Assembly (NCBI GenBank): GCA_039090855.1 | Contig: CM077011.1 | Location: 28,239,001 to 28,303,000 of the forward strand | Length of the DNA stretch: 64,000 bases | Origin: Macrothele yani | Lineage: Eukaryota; Arthropoda; Arachnida; Araneae; Macrothelidae | Reading direction: 5' to 3' | Shown: positions 54,207-64,000 of the stretch, piece by piece | Layout of the letters: every line of letters starts with the position of its first letter | Numbering within the stretch: the first letter of the stretch is position 1 | The notes under the pieces: generated by a model | Told to the model about the DNA's origin: nothing | The model's input: the letters and a program-made list of their open reading frames with translations, nothing else | The model's database searches: none | Position numbers and translations under genes: made by a program

Positions 54207-54720
54207 GTTAATCCAACGTTATCCTCCGTAATGACAGAGACCCAAGACCTACGCTTTCTTCGCCTGGAGTGTATAAAATTCCGATCAAGACTAATGTTGG
54301 ATTAACCGCGTACATAGGAAGTTCCTTCCGGAAAATTCTCTTAAGACTTCAGGAACACAAATCTAACGTGAAATTTGGAAAACCTTCATCTTTCTTGTCT
54401 CTTCTTACCTTGGCTGACACTTCTGCTATTCCAATTTGGTCCGATACTAAAAAGTTGGCTCCCTGCCAAAATCGGTATGCCCTGAGGTTTAGAGAAAGTT
54501 TGGAAATTTTATCTTCCAAAAATTGCAACTCTGAGCTCCCCATCTTCATTCCTTACATCTGGAAATCCCTCATTGCATCACGTCACCTGGAGTTAACGTT
54601 ACAAAACTTACCTTTCCAATCTGGCAGCGAAAACCAATCATAGTCGCACTGATGAAGGCCATAGTAATGGCTGAAACATATTTGCCTTAAACTTTTTATA
54701 TGTAACTTAGCGTGTTCTAC
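54207..54720 (+). mobile_element. Penelope-like element PLE-3, right arm of inverted dimer
   Basis: The plus strand (54269-54643) encodes YKIPIKTNVG, TAYIGSSFRKILLRLQEHK (GIY-YIG core), then the same LLTLADTSAIP and RFRESLEIL blocks as the left arm. The RT part is absent, and the stop is followed by the terminal sequence with a hammerhead-like core. It is truncated at the 5' side, and the two arms share about 390 bp. Confidence 0.85.
54645..54692 (+). ncRNA. Hammerhead-like core, PLE-3 right arm
   Basis: CTGATGA (54649-54655), hairpin AGGCCAT/ATGGCT around AGTA, GAAA (54673-54676). It is nearly identical to the motif in the left arm. Confidence 0.62.
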
Positions 54721-55435
54721 ACTACCTTCATCTTAATTTGTTTGTTAGTTACGTGCATTGCCTACCACTCATTTTTATCACCACATAAAATACATGCATT
54801 TAGTTTTATTAGTGTAGTTGGTTACTCATTGATAGATAACCATTCCTCATTTTATTCATATTTTAAATTTATTTTTAATTTCTTTGTAAAAGTAGTGTGT
54901 AGAGAAGATAGGTCAAAAATGAAAGAATAAAAGTCATCAACATTCTATACAGAAATGAATGGCAAATATCATCAATGTAAAAGAAAGAGGGCTTTCAGCC
55001 ATATGGATGAGTTACAAGATTTTATGCCAAACGATTTGATATAATCACAGAGCACAGACCAAGTGGGGCAAAAAGAAAGAAAAGGCAGCTCATTGAATTA
55101 TTTGCCAGCTTGGAGGGCAGGTGAAGAAACACCCAATCAACTGAAAAAATTCAGTATAGTAATCTTCATAACACACTTTGTTTAAATTTCATTTTGTTTC
55201 TTGCATGATCTTTATATGAGGCAATGCAGTTTTCGGTTCTTCAAAACAGTAGCAATAAATACTACACAGTGCTGCAATGAAGTAATGAGACTGATTTCTT
55301 TTTTTTTTTTTAATCCTGGTAAAACACATTAGTTGAGAAGGTATGGTTTCGTAATAGGTCATTTATCAGATATGTGGAGGGAGCAGTACTTGCATCAGAA
55401 TTACATAGATGATTATTTATGCTTTGCATGATGTC
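54721..55435. other. Stretch without supported gene
   Basis: Lys/Arg-rich plus-strand frames at about 54950-55150 look weakly protein-like but have no recognised motif and no splice signals. Treated as unresolved. Confidence 0.35.
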
Positions 55436-55799
55436 ATTTGGTGGAAGAACACTGTCATGATCTGCCATGGAGCAGACAGCAAATTTTTGTTTGTTTGAAA
55501 ATTGGTAAAACTGCGTCTGGGACAATTGGATTTCTGCGTAATGTGTATGGGACTAATTGTGTGTCTCATGCACAAATATCTGATGGTATGCACATTTCAT
55601 GGGCGAGAAGATTTGGAAAATGTTGAAAGGTCCGAATGCCAAATTTCAGTGTGCATGTCTGAACTCGTTGAGAAAGTTCACAAAAGGATAAAAAGTGATT
55701 GTTGTATGACCTTGAGGATACTTGAATGTAACCTTGCCATTAATAAAGTAACAAATTGTAAAATTTTAGTGCAATTAAACTTCTATTAAGGGAATTCTT

Positions 55800-56544
55800 A
55801 CTAGGAAATTTTTTATTTTAATTGCAAATTTTCGGAGAAAACTCCTCCTCCTTCAGGATGTTTTTGTTTTCTCTTATTCTCGTCACTAGCGGAGTTAAGG
55901 TTATTTTTCATCAAATCCTGCCGGATTTTAGGCAGGGAAAATCCTCTGCAGTCATTGATGATGGAGTTTTGATTTTTCTCAATCTCTATTCTTTCTTTTA
56001 GCTTTGTTTTTGAAAATTGCTCTGGAAACTGATGACTTTAAGGGAATTCCAATCCATGCTGTGACTAGTTTCTCTAACACACCTATCTAAACCGGTCTTG
56101 TTGGAGCAATTTTTTATAGCAGCTTTATGCTCTGTTATACGAGTTTCTAGTCTGTGACCTGTCTCACTTATGTAAGATAGTCCACAACTACATTTTACTT
56201 CATAAACTATACCTTGCATTTTTAAAATATCTTTTTCTCTGTGAACTATTTTAGGGAAAAATTTCTTAACCTTGTTCTCCAAACTTGGAGCTAGCCTAAT
56301 ATTGTACTTCTTACTAATTCTCTTTAAGGACTTAAATAAACCTTTGTGATAAGAATTTTTTTTTTAGGGAATTTTACTTGTTGCTTTTGTGGGTTCTTTG
56401 TACCATTAAAATTCAGAAGCTTCTCAATTTCTCCTTTAGGATAGTTATTTTCTGCAAGTATGACTTTAAGTTCTTCTTTATGGAGGGGGCGGAGTTTGTG
56501 CTCAATTTGTTCCACGTGTTTTGTCAAACAACTAGAAACATGCA
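55800..56544 (-). mobile_element. Penelope-like element PLE-1, copy c (fragment)
   Basis: Minus strand: LHKEELKVILAENNYPKGE (about 56500-56430), the same region as PLE-1a at about 5700, then the GIY-YIG part (56282-55998) with CGLSYISETGHR (Gly to Ser in the GE motif) and EHKAAIKN, ending near 55800. The 3' end has CCTGAAG...GAAA, an eroded hammerhead core at about 55830-55857. RT is missing, so this is a 5'-truncated copy inserted in mariner element 5. Confidence 0.82.
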
Positions 56545-56939
56545 GGAGTGGAGTACGCAAAAGACATCCTGGAGACTGAAGAAACAATGCAAAGTTTTCT
56601 CCAGAGCATTGTGGCAAGTGATGAGACATGGTGTTATCGTTATGATCCTGAAATGAAGTGTCAGAGTGCTCAATGGAAGTCACCACAGTCACCCAAAGGA
56701 AAGAAGATCAGGTTACAGAAGTCCCAAATCAAAACAATGTTTGTGTGCTTTTACTACAGCAGGAGAATTCTGCATCATGAGTTCATTCCTGAAAGTGCAG
56801 CTGTCACTGGAAATGCTTATGCATCCATTTTGGAACAATTGTGGAAAAGTACTGTTTGTGTCAGGCCCCAGTACAAAAGTGGGCCATGGTTCCTTCTTCA
56901 TGATAACACACCTGCACACAGAGTAGTCAGTGTGCAGTA

Positions 56940-57809
56940 CAAGGGCGGATCCAGGAGTTTACTCTAGGGAGGGGATTTTTGGGTACAAAAAGGGGGAAGA
57001 AGCCATTATGAATTTTTTTTTTTTTGACATAGCGTTAGTATATATATATACCATCGTCAACCATTATCAATCCACTGCTGAATGAAGGTCTCCCAAAGTT
57101 TTTTCCACAATGGTCTGTCTTGTGCCAGTCTCCTCCACGTTACTCCCACATATACGTATATAATGTTAGTAGCAGGAGATGCCAAAAATTACCCAGTATT
57201 AGCCACGCTGCCTCCCTCCAGCCCACCCCACCCAAGCAGGGATAGGCTTCGAAGTGGGTGGAACAATGGAAAGCACCCATGAGGCATGAGGGAGCAGGAA
57301 AAATAAGAAAAAAGAATGAAGTCCTGAAAAGACCATCTGGGAGGAAGCGTGGGGACATTTTTACGAATTTTCTCTATGACCCAATTAAGATATGTACGTA
57401 GATCAGATTGTTATTCACAGTTTCTCCCACCTATTCTGATTTCAGTACCAAACTCTGCCTTACCCTGTTTTGAGGTGTTACAGATGCTAGACAATATGAC
57501 AATAGCAAAGAACCTACAAAGAATATCCCCATGTTTTTTACCCCCGCTGTCCCTGTTTTCCTTTTAGCTTTTACTCTCTCTCTCTCTCTCTCTTTTCTAT
57601 TCCCTTCTCTTTCATTTTTTACTGAACCTAAATCAATGTAATAAGTATTTTAAATCCTCCGTACTAAGTTAAATTTTTTTAGAAAAACTGAAAACAAAGT
57701 ATGCAAAGTTAATCATTTACGATCTTCACTACTTTAAATGTAAAAACGTCGTTAGGGTTTAGGGGTAGGGGGCGATAGCCCCAGTCGCCCCCCACTGGAT
57801 CCACCACTT
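56940..57809. mobile_element. hAT-like element inserted in mariner 5
   Basis: Starts CAAGGGCGGATCCAGGAG and ends (inverted) AAGTGGTGGATCCAGTGG. The flanks GTGCAGTA (56932-56939) and GTACAGTA (57810-57817) are an 8-bp duplication with one difference. Removing the element restores mariner codons across the join. No transposase is present. It holds a truncated RTE 3' end at 57048-57150. Confidence 0.8.
57048..57150 (-). mobile_element. RTE 3'-end fragment (severely truncated copy E)
   Basis: About 100 bp matching the 3' end of the RTE family (cgtcaaccattatcaatccactgctg to gtgccagtctcctcca), after (AT)n and a catc start. No reading frame of note. It is a dead-on-arrival insertion. Confidence 0.8.
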
Positions 57810-58080
57810 GTACAGTAATTTCTGGCACAAGTACAAGTGTATGTTCTCAACCATCACTCCTGTTCTCCAGATTTGCTGCCGTGTGACTACTTTCTGTTCC
57901 CTAAATCAAAGCTGTCTTTAAACGCAAAAGTTTTTCAAGACCTTGAAGACATACAAAGAACTGTGACATCAACTCTTCACACCATACCAAAAGATGACCT
58001 CTGCAAGTCCTTCCTTTTGTTGACTGATCATGCCACTTCATGTATTAAAGCAGAAGGAATGCATTTCAAATAAAATATAT

Positions 58081-59639
58081 GCATGTAAGTTTCCCTGCTT
58101 TTCCATTTAAAAAAAAAGATCAGTCACATTACTTAATTGTCACAGTGTGTATAAATGTATATTTTGTTCAAAAATATCAATAGTCTGTTCACAGAGCCAA
58201 AAGTTTTCTTGTACCTAAAAAAATGGCCACAGTTCTTCCATTATAATTACATGATAGTAGCACAGTTTGCAAGCTTCAATTCACCTTTCTAAGCAGTGTA
58301 ACTTGGTCTTAATTTAAAACAGGAAGCAGCATTTTTAGTGTTATTCTATTCTTTTCGAAAAGTACAACAGAACAGATATTAATAAATATCTTATATGAAC
58401 CCAGAAATTTGTGTTTCCGGGTCATACATTTGATTATTCACACTGAAAAGCTTTAACGAGAGCTTAATGGGAGTTTGATGGTGGAATGATGGTGATATTG
58501 AGCCAGGTGTGATTTTAAACTTTTTTTGGATTTTAATGGTGAAATGTTTTTAAACTTCAAATTTTAACTGATTGTGCAACAGTTGCATATGAACATTGAT
58601 GAAATAAGAAATTTTATCGGCATGTACATAATGTTTTTAATATCTAGAGTGTTGGAACCAAATGTGCAATAATGTGTATGCAATAATGTACATGAATGAG
58701 AGTAAGCCAGATGTTTCACCTACTGATGGAGTTACAGTTGGAAGAATCGTGACATGGTTGGGACTCATCAGTATGTCCACAAAGAAAATGAATTGACACC
58801 CCAAAAATGTGCTTCATATCAACTATGGATTATAAGGTACGTAATGGTATTTAAGTCCATAGGTGAAGATATTTATTTGTAACTATAGAACAGATATTAG
58901 TCAGCAATTATCAGGTTCCTGAAGCTCACTCCCTCTTAAAAATTGTGTGCTTTACCAACTACACTGTATTAAATGATTAAAAAAAAAAAAAAAAAAGCAT
59001 TTTGAGTAGTATCTGTAAAAACTAGAATATGAAGTCCTTCAAGAAACTAACTGTATCCAAAAATGACATGTACCTTATTTATTAATGCCAAATCACCCCA
59101 TTTCTCCTGCTACAACTGTTTGTGTATAACACAATAACCCACACAAATTAAAATGGCCCAATGCGAGACAAATATTATGTTTATTGTAATTGTATCATTG
59201 GCTTTCAGAAAGCACATTGTACAGACACAAATCTCCGTCACCTACACAATTTTCTTGCTCATCTTTTCGAACAAAATGGTGTATTACTTCATTCATGGTG
59301 CATAACCACATTTCACAAGCATGGCACAGATCTCGTGTTATGTAACCAAGTTTCTACATGGTCATTAAGAAAAAAAAAATACCTGCCATAAAAAATTAAT
59401 TAGTTTTATGAATTCTTGTGTATTGCTATTTTGTTACTATATGCAACATATACTGAATAGAGGCATTGGCATTTGAAATAATAGTAAAATAACCCTTTAA
59501 ACAGCTGATATATCTGAACCAAATGCTGTCCAAAACTTTCTGCACTACCCAAACGACAGTTTTCACATAGCGAGCAGGTTTTAAGAAAGCCATGGCAAGA
59601 CAATCCCCACCCCCTCACAATCTCAGAAGTGTTGGCCTG
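58081..59639. other. AT-rich stretch, no gene seen
   Basis: No ORF with family motifs, no TIR pair and no repeat shared elsewhere in the window. A poly(A) run lies at about 58979-58996. Confidence 0.5.
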
Positions 59640-60000
59640 GCTTCCTAGGAGTCCTGCATTTTCTATTCCATGACCCAAGCTATGATGGGAAGGGCTATTG
59701 CCTCTGATATGGACATCATGCTGCTGGATGGGGAAAAAAGTGACTCAAATATCTTCTCTCTTCTCTTGGTTTGTCACAATTCTTACAACCCTAGCTTTCA
59801 GAGTAATCAGTGAGAAAGGATTAGTGTAAATCATATCCCTAAATGACCACTTTGAATAAAAATCTTAAGGAAAAGCAATGCTTTCTGATGCACAAGTTCA
59901 CTTGTTCCAGCTACATTCAGCACACGTAGACAGTGAATATATGTTTTCGAGCTGATTTCGCAAACCCTGAGTTATTTCATTTCCGTTGGTTAAAGGGGTA
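59640..60000. repeat. Dispersed repeat of unknown class, copy 2
   Basis: Related to 14200-14580 in the same orientation, with shared blocks ctttctgatgcaca, gttcacttgttcc and a ggttaaagggg end. A gatggggaaaaaagtgactc block also aligns with the ggagacaagtaactc block of copy 1. Many indels and no ORF. Confidence 0.5.
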
Positions 60001-60508
60001 AACTCTGGTGGATCCAGCATTTACTTCATGGGGAGGGGTGCACAGGGCCCAAATTTACTTCAGGGAGGAGGTGCGGAGCTAATAAGCAAACTTGAAGTTG
60101 TGACTGGCAACTACTAGCTGACACATAATACCGTATTTACTCGAATCTAACGCGCACTTTCCCCCTCCGAAATTGAGCCTGTTTATCCGGGTGCGCGTTA
60201 GCATCGGTGACAAATACTTACATCGGGAGTCTCGCAAATGCCTGACTGTCTAGTATGTCGTCGTTGCAGCGTGCCAGCAGATGGAATTTCCTCCGAGCGT
60301 CTGACTGTTGCTATGGCCACCGACAATCTCCAACTTTCCCCATTCTTCTACATTCGTTGAGAAGCTTCGAAGAAAGATAAAAAATACGGACAGTAGCTTA
60401 CCTCATAGTATTGTTCTCTGAAAGAAACACTGCATTTTGTTACTTGAACGTGGAGTATACTGTCCAAAGATGTGTTCTAAATGGTAACATTATCCAGCAA
60501 AGTGTAAA

Positions 60509-62637
60509 GTGCAGGTGGTTACCTATGCAGGGAAAAATGTCAATCGCGCTTGTTTTAGGGAGTATGAAATTTCTGAAGTGAATGTAAGGCTTTGGAGGAA
60601 GCAAAAGGAAAAGCCGAATCAGTGCTCCAAAAAAAAAAAAAAAGAAATACGTTCTCTGGACCTAAGACGAGTAGATTTCCCGAGATTGACGATCGTCTAG
60701 ATCATTTCGTGAAGCAGCAGCGTGCATCAGGTTTTCCTGTTGTTATGGAAATTCTTCAGGTAAAAGCATGAGAAATTTATCGTGAACTTGTATCCAATGT
60801 AAGGTTCACTGCTTCAAGAGGATGGATTTGCCGTTTTATGAAAAGACAAGTTAGTAAAATCATGCAATGCATTGATTATGATACGCTTTCCAACATACCA
60901 GAAATGATTACTCAAGTTATAAGAATAATGGCTGTGGAATAAATCTCGCTCCTGTGTTCTTACATTTGACCCCATTTCTATTATATTCAACAGAACCGGT
61001 TCAGTACACCTCAAGAATAACATACTAAAGTTTTGTCGCAATAGAAGCAGTTTTACGCAAGTTATGAGAATAATGGCTGTGAAATAAATCTTGCTTTTGT
61101 GCAATGACCTTTGACCACATTTCGTTGATATTCAACAGAACCGGTTCACTATACCTCCAGAACAACATGATAACGTTTTGTCGCAATCGAAACATTTTTT
61201 GGTAAGTTATGATGCACAAGGGCAATGGAATGGATCCCACTCCAGTGTCCTGACCTTTGACCCCATTCCACCAATTTTCAATAGGTTTCGTTCCCAGGTG
61301 GTTCCTTACCACATACCAAAATTTCATCGAAATCCAACCGTTTTTACGCAAGTTATGACGCATAAGGGCAATGGAATAAATCCCACTCTTATGCCCTGCC
61401 TGACCTTTGACCCCAATTCGCCAATTTTCAATAGGTTTCGTGCAAAGGCAGTTCCCTACCACATACTGAAATTTCATCGAAATCGAACCATATTTACGCA
61501 TGTTATGATGCATAAGGGCAATTGAATGGATCCTGCTCTTATGGCTTGACCTTTGACCCCACTTCACCCATTTTCAATAGGGTTCGTCCCCTGGTGGTCC
61601 CCTACCACATACTAAAATTTCATCGAAATCGAACCATTTTTACGTGAGTTATCGTGCCGACAGACGGACAGACGGACGGAAAAAGTTGGAGCATATACGC
61701 TTCTTCAACCTACATTTGGAAAGCATAAAAAAGGATTTTCTCTAAGGCGGCGTACTTCAATATGTCAGAGGATGCCATCTGACTTTGAAGAAAAGCTAGA
61801 CAGTTTTCTCAAGTACGTCTTATCAGTAAGAAAGCAAAGGGCACCATGTTTTAAGCCAGATTGGGAATGCTGATGAAACACCATTGTATTTTGATATACC
61901 ATCAAACTACACTGTAGAAAGGATTGGGGCAAAGCAAGTTAAAGTTCTAACAACAGGAAACGAGAAGCTCCGAATGACGGTCATGCTTTCCATTACCGCC
62001 GATGGGAACAAGCTACCACCGTATGTTATTTTCAAGAGAAAAACATTTCCGAATAAAGAGACTTTTCCTCAGAAAATTCATGTCAGAGTTCAAGAAAATG
62101 GCTGGATGACTGAAGAACTGGTAAAGGACTGGCTTCAAAAAGTGTGGTTTCGACGACCAGGTTCAGGGCGACTGTAGTCCATGCTTGTATTGGATTCATT
62201 CAAGGGGCATGTAACCAACCCGGTGAAAACCAGGATAGTTGTAAACAGAACTGATCTAATTCTTGTGCCTGGAGAAATGACTTCCCAACTTCAGCCCCTT
62301 GATGTCTGCATAAATAGGCCTTTTAAAGCAGCAATTCGATCACGCTATAATGCGTGGCTTACATCGGGAGACACAGAACTGACAAAAACTGGATGTGTTT
62401 TAAAACCTTCACTCTCCGTAGTAGCACAGTGGATTGTAGATGCCTGAGAGTTAATTCCTAATGACTTAGTTAAGCGGTCTTTTCTGAAGTGCGGTGTTTC
62501 CAATGCGATGGATGGCACTGAAGAAGATGCAATCTTCGAAAAATCCAGCAGTGAAACCACAGCCGACAGCAGCAATGAAGGTTCGTGCTGTGAAATATCT
62601 GAGGATGTAGATGGAGAGATGTCTGTGAGCAATGCAT
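60509..62637 (+). pseudogene. Pogo-type (CENP-B/jerky-like) transposase, inactivated
   Basis: The N-terminal HTH (NVNRACFREYEISEVNV, LWRKQKE) at 60530-60620 is followed by a second CENP-B-like segment ending SRGWICRFMKR (about 60840). After the MITE the protein resumes at 61733. The catalytic core has GNADETP (first Asp, about 61870), then KVLTTGNEKLRMTVML, LPPYVIFKRK and MLVLDSFKGHV (second Asp, about 62180-62210). MTSQLQPLDVCINRPFK (third Asp, about 62277-62325) follows, then an acidic C-terminus to SVSNA-stop (62637). Stops occur near 62176 (before SMLVL) and 62445. The three catalytic Asp residues are retained. Confidence 0.87.
60851..61732 (-). mobile_element. Minisatellite-bearing MITE, copy 2
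   Basis: Reverse orientation relative to 40983-41569. It is longer because it has roughly five of the 145-bp units instead of about three. Ends are conserved (GTTGGAAAGCGTATC near the left, GCTTTCC near 61725). Inserted in the pogo transposase between the CENP-B-like and catalytic parts. Confidence 0.75.
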
Positions 62638-62812
62638 AATTTGGAATATGTGGACTTTAAATAAGTTCAAGAATTGCCATATTTTGTAAGTTTCATTAGT
62701 TTGTATTTCTTTCAAGTTTTCTTGCATCTTAGTATACGAGTATTAAGAAAAAATACGCATTTTCGTAGCTGAGAAGTAAGGTGCGCGTTAGATTCGAGTA
62801 AATATGATATCT

Positions 62813-64000
62813 TTCTGTCGTTCTGTGTTTTGATATGGTCATCTTATTGATTGATTAAGAATGAAAAATACTGATGTTAAGATGAAATGTTTCCAGTTTA
62901 CAACCCAAAGGCTTTGTAAAAGCTTAAAACAGATGCAAAAAAGTTTTGCGTGTGAGTTTCCCTGTATCTGCCAGTGAAATAATATTCTACTGTTCCACAT
63001 TCAACAACTGATTTGAGATTGCAATAATAGGAAAAAGAAATTATTTTATGTAAAATTGTTATTAATCATCTCTGTAGGAATGAAATACGTGGCTCACAAG
63101 AAATTTTTTCCTGACTCTTTCTTGGATGGTAAGTTTAAAGGAATTATGTACTTCACATTCTGGAATGTTTTATTTAGTTGATGCCCTGAATGCTGTAGAT
63201 ACCTTTTGAGTGACTGACATCCGCTATATTACTTCTAATTTAAATACTTCTAGGTAGTATTTTTTCGTTTATTTGCATACTAGGCCCATCAATAATAACA
63301 GGGGCAAATAAGATTTTCCCACTGTTATTATTTTAAAACAGATATTCTTTTTGTTTGTGTTGTCTAAATGTGAAAGTATGTTTCATGAACAGTGCAACAA
63401 TAAAAAGAAAAAGTATATTGGTTGAGGCCAGGATTTGACAATTAAAACAGCCAAGCACACTTTTTCCACTGTACTGCCAAAGTGGGCCCCCAGACAAAGG
63501 AAAATATATTTTTTGAAGATGACAATCCGATTGTTGGTGTAAATGTGACAAGGATGGTAAGTCAAATAATATATATATAGGAAAATATATTGTTTGTGAT
63601 TTTGGGGGGAATTTCTGAAAATCCCATTCTATGCTGAGATCATACAAAAAGCAACTTTTACAGTACATGTTTTTTTTTTGTTTTTTTTTTTAACTGCTGT
63701 ATTGGGCTATTGTTTCGGTAACTCGGCTATTCTGCAGAATTCCTTTGCTACAATCTTTATTGCAAAAAATGAGTGTGCGTCTTCTTCTGTTATTGCTATC
63801 TTCAGTTAGTTACAGAATAAAAGGCAATGCATAGAAAAGAATCAGTACTGTAGTCCGAATAAAACACATCTGATAATGGGAGTAGTGTCTAAAGAAAAGC
63901 GTAACTTGCTGTATTGATTGTAAATAAGTACTTGCAATAGAATAACCGTGATGTTTTCTCCATTTTGACACTCAAATGCACGACACAATTTTTTCCCCCT
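62813..64000. other. AT-rich stretch to the window edge, no gene seen
   Basis: No ORF with a family motif. T-run at about 63669-63692 and (TA) at about 63570-63578. Frames here are short and unremarkable. Confidence 0.5.

Larger units (their letters stand above)
55436..58080 (+). mobile_element. Mariner element 5, broken by a PLE and a hAT element
   Basis: Transposase pieces in order on the plus strand: 55450-55790, N-terminal HTH domain (IFVCLKIGKTASGTI, then GREDLENVERS and ELVEKVHKRIKSD); 56545-56937, catalytic centre with SDETWCYRYDPEMK (first Asp), KKIRLQKSQIKTM, EFIPESA and LLHDNTPAHR (second Asp); 57837-58073, CSPDLLPCDYFLFPK (third Asp) and the C-terminus. Frameshifts and stops break the frame. 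PLE-1c (55800-56544) and a hAT-like element (56940-57809) are inserted in it. TIRs were not identified. Confidence 0.85.
60131..62807 (+). mobile_element. Pogo/Tigger-like DNA transposon, split by a MITE
   Basis: The ends CCGTATTTACTCGAATC (60131) and, inverted, TCATATTTACTCGAATC (ending 62807) continue identically to CTAACGCGCAC. TA lies on both sides (60129-60130 and 62808-62809). The transposase is on the plus strand in two parts separated by a minisatellite-bearing MITE (60851-61732). The family fits pogo by DDD motifs, a CENP-B-like DNA-binding domain and the TA duplication. Confidence 0.9.

Noticed and set aside
60010..60060. Second end of the hAT element found at 56940
   Set aside because: ggtggatccagc resembles its terminus, but there is no opposite end or target duplication. 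Too short to call.
1..64000. A new multi-gene defence or biosynthetic system
   Set aside because: All recognisable coding sequence is transposon-derived except two or three host-gene pieces. Nothing supports a functional gene cluster.

Overview
This is AT-rich eukaryotic genomic DNA. It holds spliceosomal-type introns, non-LTR and Penelope-like retroelements, mariner, Tc1, pogo and hAT DNA transposons, and tRNA-derived SINEs. The mixture fits an arthropod. A chelicerate or a decapod-like genome is my guess from the element families, but nothing here fixes the species. There is no bacterial operon, no CRISPR array and no rRNA or functional tRNA gene that I can support.

Only one host gene is visible, on the plus strand. 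A 304-bp internal exon (22380-22683) has a clear acceptor and donor. It is phase-compatible with a probable terminal exon (43992-44345) that has a polypyrimidine acceptor, a stop codon and a downstream AATAAA. The protein is not recognised; it is acidic/serine-rich with PPSY and PPY motifs and a basic C-terminus. The 21.3-kb intron between the exons is almost entirely nested transposons, and the DNA upstream and downstream is also mostly transposons.

Layout: 1-750, 3' end of an RNase H-bearing non-LTR element. 750-4305, two joined RTE fragments. 5025-6965, Penelope-like element (PLE). 7919-12453, a mariner split by a near full-length RTE copy. 12550-13290, a palindrome built from a tRNA-derived unit. 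13733-13980, a PLE end in inverted arrangement. 15002-17124, a mariner remnant with a tandemly amplified C-terminus and an inserted LINE fragment. 17264-21298, Tc1/mariner remnant, PLE remnant and an RTE copy. 21309-27445, SINEs, host exon, and a TIR element carrying the only RTE copy with an uninterrupted reading frame (986 aa). 27640-34188, a nest of three Tc1-like elements, a long-TIR DNA transposon and a SINE. 35585-36250, mariner C-terminus with tandem repeats. 37005-43830, a mariner broken by a PLE inverted dimer, a minisatellite-bearing MITE and two nested hAT elements. 44815-49810, hAT MITE, fold-back elements, hAT copy and two LINE copies. 49810-55435, mostly featureless AT-rich DNA with a PLE inverted dimer at 53.8-54.7 kb. 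55436-58080, a mariner broken by a PLE and a hAT element. 60131-62807, a pogo-like element broken by the same minisatellite-bearing MITE.

The genes do not form a pathway. The window is best read as a record of insertions into insertions, several of which can be ordered from target-site duplications. The points most worth a second look are hammerhead-ribozyme-like cores at the ends of at least three PLE families, repeated head-to-head PLE dimers, three separate fossil transposases with local 109-130-bp tandem amplification, the long-TIR transposon of unassigned superfamily, and a Tc1 transposase whose open frame lost two catalytic acids through CpG-to-CpA changes.
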